From assembly GCA_012729265.1 (NCBI GenBank), contig JAAYDL010000347.1:1-41224 (forward strand): 41,224 nt of DNA. The letters run 5' to 3'. The notes under the pieces were generated by a model. It had not been told where the DNA came from, did no database searches, and worked only from the letters and a program-made list of their open reading frames with translations. This document shows, in pieces, positions 16,114 to 25,051 of this stretch. Position numbers and translations under genes: made by a program. Source of the DNA: Lentisphaerota bacterium. Lineage in GTDB: Bacteria > Verrucomicrobiota > Kiritimatiellia > Kiritimatiellales > Pontiellaceae. Numbering within the stretch: the stretch's first letter is position 1; the number at the start of each line of letters is the position of its first letter.

Positions 16114-17928
16114 ATGTCCCAACAAATAAGGAATATTGCGATCATTGCGCACGTCGACCACGGCAAGACAACGCTGGTGGATGAAATCATCAAGCAGTCC
16201 AAGCTGTTTCGCGACAACGAGGAGATGCAGGTGTGTATGCTCGACAGCAACGATCTGGAGCGTGAGCGCGGTATTACCATTCTGTCAAAAAACATCAGCG
16301 TGAATTATAAGGGCGTAAAGGTGAATGTGATTGATACGCCCGGGCATAGCGATTTCGGGGGCCAAGTGGAGCGTGTGTTGAATCTGGCCGACGGCGTGTT
16401 GCTGCTGGTGGATGCTGCTGAGGGGCCGATGCCTCAGACGCGCTTTGTGCTCGATAAGGCGCTGGAGCTGAATCTTAAGCCGGTGGTGATCATTAATAAG
16501 ATCGATAAGCCGGATGCGCGCCCGAATTATGTTCACGACAAGGTTTTTGATCTGTTTGTGGAACTGGACGCCAACGACGATCAGCTCGATTTCCCGATGC
16601 TCTACTGCAGCGGAAAGGAGGGCTGGGCCGATACCGTGCTGGATGGTCCGCGCGATTCCATGCTCCCGCTGATGGATGCTATTCTGGAGCATATTCCTGC
16701 GCCGAAGTTGCGCGAAGGTGCGGTGCAGATGCAGGTGAGTTCGATCGACTATAATGATTATGTCGGCCGTATCGGCGTGGGGCGCGTGTCTCGCGGAACA
16801 CTCAATACTACTCAGCCGCTGATGCGTATACGACGTAATGGAAGTCAGGCTCAGACCCGAATAAAGCAGCTCTTTACCTTTCAAGGCCTGACGCGCGCTG
16901 AGGTGGACGAAGTGCCTTGTGGTGACATTTGCGCCATCGTCGGTATCCCGGATATTGATATCGGTGATACGATTGCCGACTTCAATGTGCCTGAAGCCCT
17001 GCCGCCGATCAGTATCGACGAGCCGACGCTCTCAATGACCTTCACTGTGAACGATTCGCCGTTTTATGGACAGGACGGACAATATGTAACCAGCCGCCAT
17101 TTGCGCGAGCGACTGCTGAAAGAGACCGAGCGCGATGTGGCACTGCGCGTGGAGGAAGTCGGGGGCGATTCGTTTAAGGTGAGCGGACGCGGTGTCCTCC
17201 ACCTCTCTATTCTGATCGAAAACATGCGCCGCGAAGGCTTTGAGATGTCGGTGGCGCAACCGCAGGTGATTTTGAAGGAGCGGCACGGGAAAAAAGAGGA
17301 GCCGATTGAGATTCTCCATGTGGATGTGCCGGATGAACACGCCGGAAAAATAATTGAACTGGCGGGGATGCGTAAAGGCGAAATGGTCGATATGGAGCAG
17401 CACGGCCTGCGTAAAATGATCCGTTTCGAAATTCCTACGCGCGGACTCATCGGTTTGCGTTCAAAAATGCTCACCGCTTCTACCGGAGAAGCGATCGTGA
17501 CGCATCGTTTTCTTCGGTATGATCCCTACAAGGGACCCATTCAGCAGCGCCAGAACGGGGTGCTGATTTCGCAGGGCAGGGGTTCTTCGGTGCCGTTTGC
17601 GATAGACGGCCTTCAGCAGCGCGGCATTTTCTTTGTTGATCCCGGAGTGGATTGCTACGAAGGCATGATTGTGGCGGAGCACTGCCTCGATAACGATCTG
17701 GTGGTGAATCTCCAAAAAACGAAACAGTTGACCAATATGCGTGCTTCGGGGTCCGACCGTGCGATGAAAATTGCGCCGGCGCAGAAGAAGAGTCTGGAGG
17801 AGGCGCTCGAATATATCGCCGAAGATGAGCTGGTGGAGATTACGCCGAAGCACGTCCGTATGCGCAAAAAGCTCCTTCAGGAACACGAACGCAAAAAAGC
17901 AGGCCGAGCTAAAAAAACCGAGGCGTAG
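16114..17928 (+). CDS. typA: Translational GTPase TypA/BipA
   Basis: 604 aa, normal length. G1 is AHVDHGKTT near residues 12-20, the switch I region [13 protein letters not shown]3 DTPGHSDF and G4 NKID are all present, followed by EF-G-like domains and the TypA-specific C-terminal part ([19 protein letters not shown]). TypA is a ribosome-associated GTPase needed for 50S assembly and stress or cold growth. The start at 16114 has GGAGG five bases upstream. The C-terminus is lysine-rich ([14 protein letters not shown]). Convergent with the permease gene; no clear terminator in the 53 bp between. Confidence 0.95.
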   Translation: MSQQIRNIAIIAHVDHGKTTLVDEIIKQSKLFRDNEEMQVCMLDSNDLERERGITILSKNISVNYKGVKVNVIDTPGHSDFGGQVERVLNLADGVLLLVDAAEGPMPQTRFVLDKALELNLKPVVIINKIDKPDARPNYVHDKVFDLFVELDANDDQLDFPMLYCSGKEGWADTVLDGPRDSMLPLMDAILEHIPAPKLREGAVQMQVSSIDYNDYVGRIGVGRVSRGTLNTTQPLMRIRRNGSQAQTRIKQLFTFQGLTRAEVDEVPCGDICAIVGIPDIDIGDTIADFNVPEALPPISIDEPTLSMTFTVNDSPFYGQDGQYVTSRHLRERLLKETERDVALRVEEVGGDSFKVSGRGVLHLSILIENMRREGFEMSVAQPQVILKERHGKKEEPIEILHVDVPDEHAGKIIELAGMRKGEMVDMEQHGLRKMIRFEIPTRGLIGLRSKMLTASTGEAIVTHRFLRYDPYKGPIQQRQNGVLISQGRGSSVPFAIDGLQQRGIFFVDPGVDCYEGMIVAEHCLDNDLVVNLQKTKQLTNMRASGSDRAMKIAPAQKKSLEEALEYIAEDELVEITPKHVRMRKKLLQEHERKKAGRAKKTEA

Positions 17929-17981
17929 GATTTGGCACTATATTGGGGCTTTTCCCTTCCGGCCATTCTCCGTTTCAGTTT

Positions 17982-19004
17982 CTATTGTGTATGTTGTCGG
18001 TTCTTCCTGAAATCCCATCGAAAGATGCCCTTCAACAGCACCACGATGACCAGAATGGCCCAGAATATATTGAGGGGGTTACCGTGTTCGGCGTCGTGGC
18101 AGACCTGTTCCATAATACCGAGCTTCGGCGTGAACAGGTTCATTGCAAACCCTGCCGCCAAGGCGCAGGCCCCAAGCGTAAAAAGAAATACAATGGCCTG
18201 ATTTCGCCCGATAATTTTCCAGAGCGTCGTCAGCGTTGCGGCATTGACAGCCGGTCCGGCAATGAGAAAAACAAGCGCCGCACCGGGCGAGATACCCGCT
18301 TTGATTAGGGCAAAGGCAATCGGTACAGAAGCCGAGGAGCAGACATAAAAGGGGATGCCGACGGCGAGCATAAGGAACAAGATCCATGGTGAGTTTCCCC
18401 ATTCCGCTGGAATAATGTGGGTGTTGACAATACTGCTGATGATTCCGGAAACAATAATACCAAAGATGAGCGGACCGGAGATCTTGCGCGGGAGCGAGAT
18501 AAATCCGTAACGGAGTATGCGCTTGAGCACAGGAATCTGGGTGGGCAGATCGGATTCATCGTCGCTAGTCTCCTCGGTCTGTTCATTTTCTTTGGGCGAT
18601 ATGGCCCCCACGGCAGCTCCGCAGAGAATACCGGAGAGAAAGGCGATCAGTGCTCTGGAAACGGCAAACACGCCGCCGAGCAGGGCGTAGGTGATCATCA
18701 GGCTGTCCACCCCGGTCTGCGGCGTGGAGGCTAAAAACGAGGCGGTTGCGCCGCGTCCGGCACCCTGTTTGCGAAGCGCCGCCGCCAGCGGGATTACGCC
18801 GCAGGAGCAGATGGGCATCGGCACGCCGATCAACGCCGCCTTCACAGAAGGTTTCCATCCGGAGCCGCCGAGGTGACGCCGCACATACTCTTTCGAAATC
18901 AGCACCGAGAGAATGCCCGCCGCCAAAAACCCAAAAAGCAGGTAAGGCGCCATCGCAACCGTAACGAGCCAGATCTCTTTGAGAATGTTCATCATCATAG
19001 TCAT
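17982..19004 (-). CDS. SO_0444-type Cu/Zn efflux permease (DUF318 family)
   Basis: 340 aa with about eight to ten membrane spans. It contains the two repeated permease signatures: VPMPICSCGVIPLAAALRKQ with GRGATASFLASTPQTG in the first half, and CSSASVPIAFALIKAGISPG with GPAVNAATL in the second. The cysteine pair in the first signature is typical of the ArsP/SO_0444-like group that exports metals or metalloids. A charged central loop (KENEQTEETSDDESD) links the halves. GAGG is upstream; the exact start among the clustered ATGs (19004 to 18992) is unsure. No metal regulator lies next to it, so the substrate is inference from family. Confidence 0.8.
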   Translation of the reverse strand: MTMMMNILKEIWLVTVAMAPYLLFGFLAAGILSVLISKEYVRRHLGGSGWKPSVKAALIGVPMPICSCGVIPLAAALRKQGAGRGATASFLASTPQTGVDSLMITYALLGGVFAVSRALIAFLSGILCGAAVGAISPKENEQTEETSDDESDLPTQIPVLKRILRYGFISLPRKISGPLIFGIIVSGIISSIVNTHIIPAEWGNSPWILFLMLAVGIPFYVCSSASVPIAFALIKAGISPGAALVFLIAGPAVNAATLTTLWKIIGRNQAIVFLFTLGACALAAGFAMNLFTPKLGIMEQVCHDAEHGNPLNIFWAILVIVVLLKGIFRWDFRKNRQHTQ

Positions 19005-19151
19005 ATTTCCTCTTTCCCCCTGAAACTGATGTTTTCGTGGCGTTTAATCAAGAACCAAATTGGTACAATTATTCGCGGTTAGAATCGCCGCTCTCCTCGC
19101 TGGATCAGGTGCGCACCACCGGGGAAAGGAATTTTTAGTGGAAATGCGTTC

Positions 19152-19207
19152 GTAGTCCAGCCTTGAGGCTGTTTTATACGCAACAGACAGCCTAAAGGCT
19201 GAACTAC
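19152..19207. repeat. GTAGT-CAGCCTT REP-like palindrome upstream of uvrC
   Basis: Two 21-bp arms, 19152-19172 and 19187-19207, are inverted with two mismatches (arms read GTAGTCCAGCC and GTAGTTCAGCC on opposite strands), around a 14-bp loop. Each arm itself contains a small hairpin (AGCCTTGAGGCT). Located between the permease start and uvrC; probably a dispersed REP-like element. Confidence 0.85.
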
Positions 19208-19270
19208 ATACTTTGAACCTCTGTGCACAGAGTTTTGACAGGCGGGCGGTTGACGTGGTTAAACTGGCGC

Positions 19271-20746
19271 ATGTCATTCTCAAAAATCATCAGGGATAAA
19301 CTGAAGGCGCTGCCGGATGAGCCGGGCTGTTATCTCATGCGCGACCGCGATGGGAAAATCGTGTATGTCGGCAAGGCGGCTTCGTTGCGCAAGCGCGTGC
19401 AGAGCTATTTCCGAGAACACACGCGCCGTACGGCGCAGCCGAAGATCCGGAGCCTGATTAATTCCATCGCCGATTTTGACATTGTGGTGCTCAAGAGCGA
19501 GGCGGAGGCGATCCTGACGGAAGGAAAACTGATTAAGGAATATCGCCCGTATTACAACACGCTGTGGAAGGATGATAAACGGTTTTTGATGATTCGCGTG
19601 GATGTGCAGCATCCTTTTCCGACGTTGCAGAAGTGCCGAATCCGGAAAAACGACGGCGCGGTCTATTTCGGTCCCTACACCTCCGGACTGGCGGTGAAGG
19701 TGGCGATTGAGTTTCTGGAGCGTCAGTTTGGGTTGCGGCGGTGTCGTCCGCGCGTGCCCGATGGAGACTCGTATAAGCACTGCAGCAACGACATTGTGGC
19801 GAACTGTTCGGCACCGTGCGTGGGGCGGGTGAGCGAGGCGGATTATCGGGCGCGGGTGGACACGGCGTGTGCCTTTCTGCGCGGGGAGCGGATGGAGGTG
19901 CTGAAGGCGCTGCGGGCGGATATGGAAAAGGCGTCCGATGAACAACGCTTTGAGGATGCGGCCGCGCTGCGCGATCTGCTGCTCCATCTGCAGACAACGG
20001 TGAAGGAGCGCGCCAAGGTGCGTAAAACGCCGAAGATGAAACAGGATGAGGCGCGTCTGGGTTTGGCCGAACTACAAAAACAGCTCAAGCTGCCGACGGA
20101 GCCGCGCGTGATTGAGTGTTTTGACATTTCCAATATTTCCGGAACAAACTCGGTGGCCAGTATGGTCTGTTCGGTCGACGGCGTTCCGTATCCGAACCGT
20201 TACCGACGTTTTCGCATTAAAACGGTGGAGGGCGCCGACGATCCGCGCTCGATGGCGGAGGTGGTGCACCGGCGCTATTCCAGGCTCCTGAATGAACAGA
20301 AGCCGCTGCCGGGGTTGGTGATGGTGGACGGCGGCATAACGCAGTTGCGCGCGGCGAAGGCCGAGCTGGTTGCGCTGGGGCTGGATGCGCTGCCGATTGT
20401 CGGGCTGGCGAAGCGGTATGAGGAGCTGGTCTGGGACGTGGAGCATAATTCCGGCAACTTGGTGCTGCCTCGCCATTCTGCGGGGTTGACAGTGGTTACG
20501 CGCCTGCGCGATGAGGCCCATCGGTTCGCGATTTCGTATCATCGCGATCTGCGGCGCAAGCGGATTATGGAGTCGCGCTTGGACGAAATACCGGGCATCG
20601 GCGCATCAAAGAAGGAGGCGCTGCTGAAGCATTTTGGCTCCATCGCCCGGCTCGCGCGGGCGGAGGTGGAAGCGATTGCCGAGGCGCCGGGAATTGGACG
20701 TAAAACGGCGGCGCTGATCCGCAGCGAACTGGATAAAAAATCATAA
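19271..20746 (+). CDS. uvrC: Excinuclease ABC subunit C, short form
   Basis: 491 aa against ~600 for most UvrC. The GIY-YIG nuclease domain is at 1-95 (PGCYLMRDRDGKIVYVGKA), the UVR motif that contacts UvrB at about 212-246 (FEDAAALRDLLLHLQ), the RNase H-like nuclease from about 275 with Asp285 (ECFDIS), Asp353 (MVDGG) and His417 (DEAHRF) as its triad, and two helix-hairpin-helix motifs at 438-490 (IPGIGASKKEAL, APGIGRKTAAL). About 100 residues usually between the UVR motif and the first catalytic Asp are missing. All catalytic residues remain, so it is probably active. It makes the two incisions around DNA lesions with UvrB. Start ATG at 19271; weak ribosome site. Confidence 0.92.
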   Translation: MSFSKIIRDKLKALPDEPGCYLMRDRDGKIVYVGKAASLRKRVQSYFREHTRRTAQPKIRSLINSIADFDIVVLKSEAEAILTEGKLIKEYRPYYNTLWKDDKRFLMIRVDVQHPFPTLQKCRIRKNDGAVYFGPYTSGLAVKVAIEFLERQFGLRRCRPRVPDGDSYKHCSNDIVANCSAPCVGRVSEADYRARVDTACAFLRGERMEVLKALRADMEKASDEQRFEDAAALRDLLLHLQTTVKERAKVRKTPKMKQDEARLGLAELQKQLKLPTEPRVIECFDISNISGTNSVASMVCSVDGVPYPNRYRRFRIKTVEGADDPRSMAEVVHRRYSRLLNEQKPLPGLVMVDGGITQLRAAKAELVALGLDALPIVGLAKRYEELVWDVEHNSGNLVLPRHSAGLTVVTRLRDEAHRFAISYHRDLRRKRIMESRLDEIPGIGASKKEALLKHFGSIARLARAEVEAIAEAPGIGRKTAALIRSELDKKS

Positions 20747-20820
20747 ATATACCCACAAAACGACTTGGGCGGAAGACCCAAAAATCTAAGGTTGGCTGAG
20801 CTTCGGGTGCATTTTGCTGA

Positions 20821-22698
20821 TTAGCCGTCTTGTTGCGTCTTTTCTGCGAGAATCCGTTCCTGCCGGTCGCGCAGGATTTCTTTGTTGGTCCAGATGCCGT
20901 ACGGATCGCGGTAGGGGAGTCTGCGGGTGGTTTCTTTGATCATTTTTAGTTCGTGGTCGGGTAGGGGGATTTCAATGTCCTGCGGGCGCATGGCGGCCAG
21001 GGTGCCGCCGCGCTGTCGACCGACGGGTTTGGTTTCGCCGACGTAGAAGCCGGCCTCGATGAGTCCGGAGCGCACGGGGATGGCGGCGCAATAGGTCAGC
21101 AGGAGCGCGTCGGGTTTCATGAGTCGTCGGAGTTTTTTGAAAAAGTCGACGGTCCATAGTTCGCTGTTGCGCTGCGTGGAAAAGGCGTCGAGGAAGACGA
21201 GGTCGAAGTGCTGATTCGGGAGTTTTGTGGCGGTGTAACGCGCGTCGCCCCAGCGGATGATTGCCGATTGTTGATTGCCGATTGATGATTTCCCGTACAG
21301 ATAGAGCTCCGTGAGTGTTTTGCGCCAGTTGAAGGTGTCGGACGGGGAGGGCTGGAGGCTTTGTGCTGCGGCACCGACGACGCGGCGATCCATTTCCAGT
21401 GCAGTGATTTCCAGTTTTGATTTTCCAGTCGCAAGATTCAGGGCGGCTAAGCTGTTGTAGCCCAGCCCGAAGCAGACATCTAAAAGGCGGACGTTTCCGT
21501 GTTCCAGACGGTCGCTCAGTTTGCCCGGAACAATATATTTTTCCTCCGCCTCAAGGCGCGCGCCGGCGGGCGTGTGATAATGCTCTTTGTAGTCCTCGTT
21601 CCAGAAGGTGGTTGAGCCGTCCTCTGTTTCGACAGTTTTCAAACGGCCCGTTTCCGGTTTCAAGTTTCCAGTTTCAAGTTTCAAGTTTCCAGTTTCAAGT
21701 TTCAAGTTTCCAGTTTCCAGTTTCCGATAGAGATCGCCTTGGTGCCATTCGCGGCAGATCATCTGCTGGATGACATAGTCTTTGAACTGACCTTTTGCCA
21801 TGTGCCACCTCGGAGCGATGAGCTCGTCGTCGAGCGTGTCGGTGGTGAGCCGCATGATCGGAATAATCGGCGGCATACGGCGGATAAAGTCCATGAGGTG
21901 CTCGGCATAATCGTGCTCCATAAACAGGGGGAGATTCTTTTCACCACCCGCTCCGCTTGAGGGCACAGAGGATTGGAGTTTTTGTCTCTGGGTCTCCGCG
22001 TCTCTGTGGTGAAGTTCGGAATACTGTTTTGCGAGGGCAGTGCCTTTTTCGATGTGCAGATTATGAACCTTTACCGCGTCGATCGGCAGTGCGGCCAGTG
22101 CGTCGGCGGTGGCTTGAAAATCTTCTGCGGTTTCGCCGGGCAGGCCGAGGATGACGTGTACAGCGACTTTGATTCCGTGCTCATGCAGTCGTCTAATGGC
22201 CTGTTCGCTCGCGGCCCAGTTGTGGCCGCGGTTAATGCGCTGGAGCGTGCGGTCGTTGCAGGTCTGTACGCCCAGCTCCACCCAGGTTTCGATGCGTTCG
22301 TTGAGTTGGGTCAGGAAGTCGTACGCCTGCGGCGTCAGACAGTCGGGGCGGGTTCCAATACTGACGGCGGAAAAATCAAACAGGTTGAGCAGTTCGAGAT
22401 AGAGCGGTTGCTGTTCAGGGCCAAAGGTCGCGGAGAACGCCTGAATGTAGGCCATGAACTTTTTGGCGCCATAGCGCTCGCGCGCAAACTGAATGGCCGC
22501 ACGAACCTGCTCCTGCACCGTTTCCGCGCCCAACGTCTGCACCGCCGCAGCACCGCGTGCGTTGCAGAAAGTGCAGCCGCCCGAGCCGTCGGACTCGCGA
22601 TTCGGGCAGCCCAACCCAAAATCGATCGGTACGCGGAACAGCGCCTGACCGTGGCGTTTAATCAGGTAATCTTTATATTGGAGATAGGGCTTGTTCAT
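20821..22698 (-). CDS. Radical SAM (YhcC/YtqA type) fused to MnmD/MnmC-type tRNA methyltransferase
   Basis: 625 aa with two domains. Residues 1-325: TIGR01212-type radical SAM, Cys31, Cys42 and Cys45 as the cluster ligands (CPNRESDGSGGCTFC), then SIGTRPDC, ELGVQTCND and HVILGLPGET. Residues 355-600: DUF752-type methyltransferase (EHYHTPAGA, motif I LLDVCFGLGYNS, FLDAFS, PVGRQRGGTLA), the class that makes mnm5s2U in tRNA from the aminomethyl intermediate. YtqA-type radical SAM proteins are reported to act just before such a methyltransferase in Gram-positives. The fusion may do both steps, as MnmC does elsewhere. Three word repeats are inserted in frame: 229-254, 326-354 at the domain junction, 471-480. 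Start at 22698 follows homology; ribosome site weak. Confidence 0.85.
   Translation of the reverse strand: MNKPYLQYKDYLIKRHGQALFRVPIDFGLGCPNRESDGSGGCTFCNARGAAAVQTLGAETVQEQVRAAIQFARERYGAKKFMAYIQAFSATFGPEQQPLYLELLNLFDFSAVSIGTRPDCLTPQAYDFLTQLNERIETWVELGVQTCNDRTLQRINRGHNWAASEQAIRRLHEHGIKVAVHVILGLPGETAEDFQATADALAALPIDAVKVHNLHIEKGTALAKQYSELHHRDAETQRQKLQSSVPSSGAGGEKNLPLFMEHDYAEHLMDFIRRMPPIIPIMRLTTDTLDDELIAPRWHMAKGQFKDYVIQQMICREWHQGDLYRKLETGNLKLETGNLKLETGNLKPETGRLKTVETEDGSTTFWNEDYKEHYHTPAGARLEAEEKYIVPGKLSDRLEHGNVRLLDVCFGLGYNSLAALNLATGKSKLEITALEMDRRVVGAAAQSLQPSPSDTFNWRKTLTELYLYGKSSIGNQQSAIIRWGDARYTATKLPNQHFDLVFLDAFSTQRNSELWTVDFFKKLRRLMKPDALLLTYCAAIPVRSGLIEAGFYVGETKPVGRQRGGTLAAMRPQDIEIPLPDHELKMIKETTRRLPYRDPYGIWTNKEILRDRQERILAEKTQQDG
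21257..21290. repeat. GATTGCCGATT-word repeat inside a gene
   Basis: GATTGCCGATTGTT then GATTGCCGATTGAT, two to three near copies of a 12-14-bp word, read as SSIGNQQSAI within the methyltransferase domain. The frame is kept open. Confidence 0.7.
21651..21726. repeat. TTTCCAGTTTCAAG-word repeat at a domain junction
   Basis: About five near copies of a 21-bp unit built from TTTCAAG and TTTCCAG words (encoding LETGNLK on the minus strand). They form the linker between the radical SAM and methyltransferase domains. Confidence 0.9.
21979..22012. repeat. GTCTCTG/GTCTCCGC-word repeat inside a gene
   Basis: TTGTCTCTGGGTCTCCGC and following TCTCTGTGGTGA form a degenerate 8-9-bp word repeat, read on the minus strand as ELHHRDAETQRQK within the radical SAM domain. 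Confidence 0.75.
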
Positions 22699-23090
22699 AA
22701 AAGTGTATGTCGGGTGATCGGTAAATTGTACTTCGCCAATGGGGTTCGAGAAAAATATCGTCACCCAACTGCAGCTGAACATAAAACCTTCGCAGGTCCG
22801 AAGCCAGCGCGAAAAGGAGCTTTGGCCTGTTTCTGGGTATTTGATATTCATTTCCACTTGGAGTGCTATGTGCATGGATCGATAGACCTTTTTCGGCAAA
22901 TACAGTGCATATTTTTCAGCGAAAAAGAGACATAGAATCCCTTTATATACGCGAATGTATATCAGTGAAGTGATTTTGCTTAATATAAAAAATATTAAAA
23001 TAGTACTTGAACTTGGAATGGGCATTTAGATGTGTTAAGTCAATATTCGCATTAGTAGATGTGAATTCATTGTTAAAGGGAGTTTGGGGT
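22699..23090. other. AT-rich intergenic region
   Basis: 392 bp with no gene I can support. The 5' end of the fusion gene frame stays open through it but encodes nothing family-like. The part around 22970-23010 is strongly AT-rich and could hold divergent promoters; I cannot assign boxes. Confidence 0.4.
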
Positions 23091-23312
23091 ATGAGAAGCT
23101 GGAAATGGGGTGTTTTTATTGGCTGCTTGCTCGCAAGTGTTTCTCTTGTACAGTCGGACTTGGTCGCTCATTGGGATTGCGGGATTACGAATGTTGTGGA
23201 CGAGATGTTTCTATCTGGGAATGGAGAGCATCAAAATCTCAACGGAAATAAATTTCTTTCAGCGGATGATTCCCTCATCGGCTCGGTTTCACAAAACAAG
23301 GAGATAGCATGA
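23091..23312 (+). pseudogene. Truncated secreted protein (signal peptide plus short tail)
   Basis: 73 aa. The first ~21 residues are a clear signal peptide (RSWKWGVFIGCLLASVSLVQS), followed by DLVAHWDCG, which resembles the start of LamG-type exported proteins, and then unrelated low-similarity sequence. Probably a gene start whose body was lost. Its TGA overlaps the next ATG as ATGA. Confidence 0.5.
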
Positions 23313-23754
23313 AGAGATCGAATCGTTTCATCGCGGGGCTCTGCGCCCTGTTTGTCGGCATGGGCGCACTCGCGACCGCCATCAGTTCGCCAACCTTCCT
23401 CTGGAACAGAATGGAACCACCATTGCCACCGCCAGCTTCCAGAACGGCCCCATCCTCGCCGCGAAGCGGTTGGGTGCCTGCTGGGTGGAAAGAGCAGCTG
23501 ATGGCTATTTTGGGTTTGTTGAATCCTACGAGGACTCCCAGCTTTGGGAGATGGATGCCATCGAATGCAACCTGCCGGACACGGACACGGTGGAGATGCG
23601 CATCAAGGGCATAGTCGGCGGCGTGATGTTCGACGACTATACGCTCGAACGCTGGATAACGCAGGCGAAGCATACTAAGGGGAGCGAATTCAGTAAGGGC
23701 ATGAATTTAAAGTTAGTACATGTAAATTCAGGAATGGTAAAGAAAGGATTTGTA
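23309..23754 (+). pseudogene. Frameshifted secreted protein
   Basis: Starts with GGAG and a signal peptide (FIAGLCALFVGMGALATA). Around 23380-23400 the protein-like sequence moves to the +2 frame, reading LEQNGTTIATASFQNGP and on through GYFGFVESYEDSQLWEMDAIE and FDDYTLERWITQA. So one frameshift separates the signal from its body; the body then runs without a stop into the next gene. No family recognised. Confidence 0.55.
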
Positions 23755-24216
23755 ATGATCAAGTTCAAGTTAAGAGTTGTATCCATGGCCGCGTCTGCAG
23801 TGTTGCTGGTGTTCATTTTTGGGGGCGAGGCCGGGGCGGGGAACGAACCGTGTGAAGACAATTTCGCGGTCAGCATTTACAATTATCCAAGCGGCGTATT
23901 GACGATGAGGACTGGTGAAGCGAATCTTTTTGACGCTCAGGTAACAGGGGACATGGGTTTGTTACAGGGAGGGTCCTTTAATTGGTATGGTAGCGGGAAC
24001 GCATATGTTGAGCCTCACAACTTTACCCCTTATCAACCATATCTTCAATATTGCCTCTACGTTGCACCGCCTACGCCGGGAGTCTATGAGCTGGAGTGCT
24101 ACTACACGACTAGAAACGAGTGCATGGCAAGCGATACGGTTACGATCAGTGTTGTTAACCCGTCTTTGCGTATGATTGAAATGGCGGGCGGGAGGTTAAA
24201 ACAGAGCTTCGCCTAA
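23755..24216 (+). CDS. Secreted Ig-like domain protein, probably 3'-truncated
   Basis: 153 aa from the ATG at 23755, with AAAGGA upstream and a signal peptide (RVVSMAASAVLLVFIFGGEAGA). The rest is beta-rich: FAVSIYNYPSGVLTMRTGEANLFDA and TPGVYELECYYTTRNECMASDTVTISVV resemble a bacterial Ig-like domain. The last ~15 residues are read across the 3' end of the opposite-strand gene, with which it overlaps by 21 bp, so the original 3' end was probably lost when the two pieces were joined. Family unrecognised. Confidence 0.5.
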   Translation: MIKFKLRVVSMAASAVLLVFIFGGEAGAGNEPCEDNFAVSIYNYPSGVLTMRTGEANLFDAQVTGDMGLLQGGSFNWYGSGNAYVEPHNFTPYQPYLQYCLYVAPPTPGVYELECYYTTRNECMASDTVTISVVNPSLRMIEMAGGRLKQSFA

Positions 24217-25002
24217 CAGATGAACCCAGCGGTCGAAATGCGTATCATCGGGGTCGTAGGGTATCGTTCCATACTCATGATATTTTCCCGTATCTACAAC
24301 GGGATCGCTTGTAGCGTATCCGTTTATTCCGTAACGGATCCCATCCTCTGATGTCATGTCTATCCACGACTTATTATGATTTGGAGAGAATGTAATCACT
24401 CTCTTTTCTGTGTATTCCAGAAATGCAATATTGATTTCCTTTTTTAAAAGCTCTATGTCATCCGTTCCAATGATGGATTCGAGGGAGGCTTCGTATCTCT
24501 CCTGGATTTCAAAGGGTGCTTTCGGGATTTCAAAGACCAGCTTATTATCCGTGGCTTCAATGCACACGGCTTGTTCGGCCTCCCAATTTCTGATTTCTCG
24601 TTCGACTCCAATTGCGATTTTTTCGATCTCGTTCAGGGTTTTGGCGTCCCATTCGAAGAAGTTGATCGCGCCATCGCTGGGAATAAGACGTCCAAAATTA
24701 AAGGGGCTTTCAAAACGTCCCTGTTCAAAGCCCACCCGTTTCCATATTTTCTGGGCATTATCATAGCGGGTAGACTTAAATTGTGCGATTGCGAGTTGAT
24801 TTTGTAAGTCCTCAAGCTGAGCAGACATGGATGATATAGTTTCAGTTTGTAAGGGGAAGGCTTCGGGAAGGGGATTGTTCTGTGCGGGATTGTCAGGTGT
24901 CGTTTTGTTTGCAACTGGATCGTTCTCATTCCCGACTATGAAATACCCCAAGAGAAAGCCGGCGCAGATACTGATTCCTGTACAGGTGATCACATGTTTC
25001 AT
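24196..25002 (-). CDS. Membrane-anchored coiled-coil protein, paralogue 1
   Basis: 268 aa, unknown function. N-terminal membrane anchor (ITCTGISICAGFLLGYFIVG), a proline/asparagine-rich stretch, then a coiled coil at about 55-85 (MSAQLEDLQNQLAIAQFKSTRYDNAQKIW). The C-terminal half shares blocks with the neighbour at 25052: WEAEQAVCIEATDNKLVFEIPKAP, a FEWD/FGWD motif and an RWxHLxG ending. Of the two close ATGs, 25002 has GGA at suitable distance. The two genes are 49 bp apart on one strand and are diverged tandem duplicates. Confidence 0.65.
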   Translation of the reverse strand: MKHVITCTGISICAGFLLGYFIVGNENDPVANKTTPDNPAQNNPLPEAFPLQTETISSMSAQLEDLQNQLAIAQFKSTRYDNAQKIWKRVGFEQGRFESPFNFGRLIPSDGAINFFEWDAKTLNEIEKIAIGVEREIRNWEAEQAVCIEATDNKLVFEIPKAPFEIQERYEASLESIIGTDDIELLKKEINIAFLEYTEKRVITFSPNHNKSWIDMTSEDGIRYGINGYATSDPVVDTGKYHEYGTIPYDPDDTHFDRWVHLLGEALF

Positions 25003-25051
25003 ATTTCGCATTCCGCTTTGGGTTGTTAATTGAGTAGTGAAGTTGAAGTCC

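Noticed and set aside
20747-20820. Terminator between uvrC and the fusion gene
   Set aside because: TTGGG and CCCAA form just a 5-bp stem with a poor T-tract on either strand.
21636-21727. CRISPR array
   Set aside because: Units are directly adjacent without unique spacers and lie in a coding frame.
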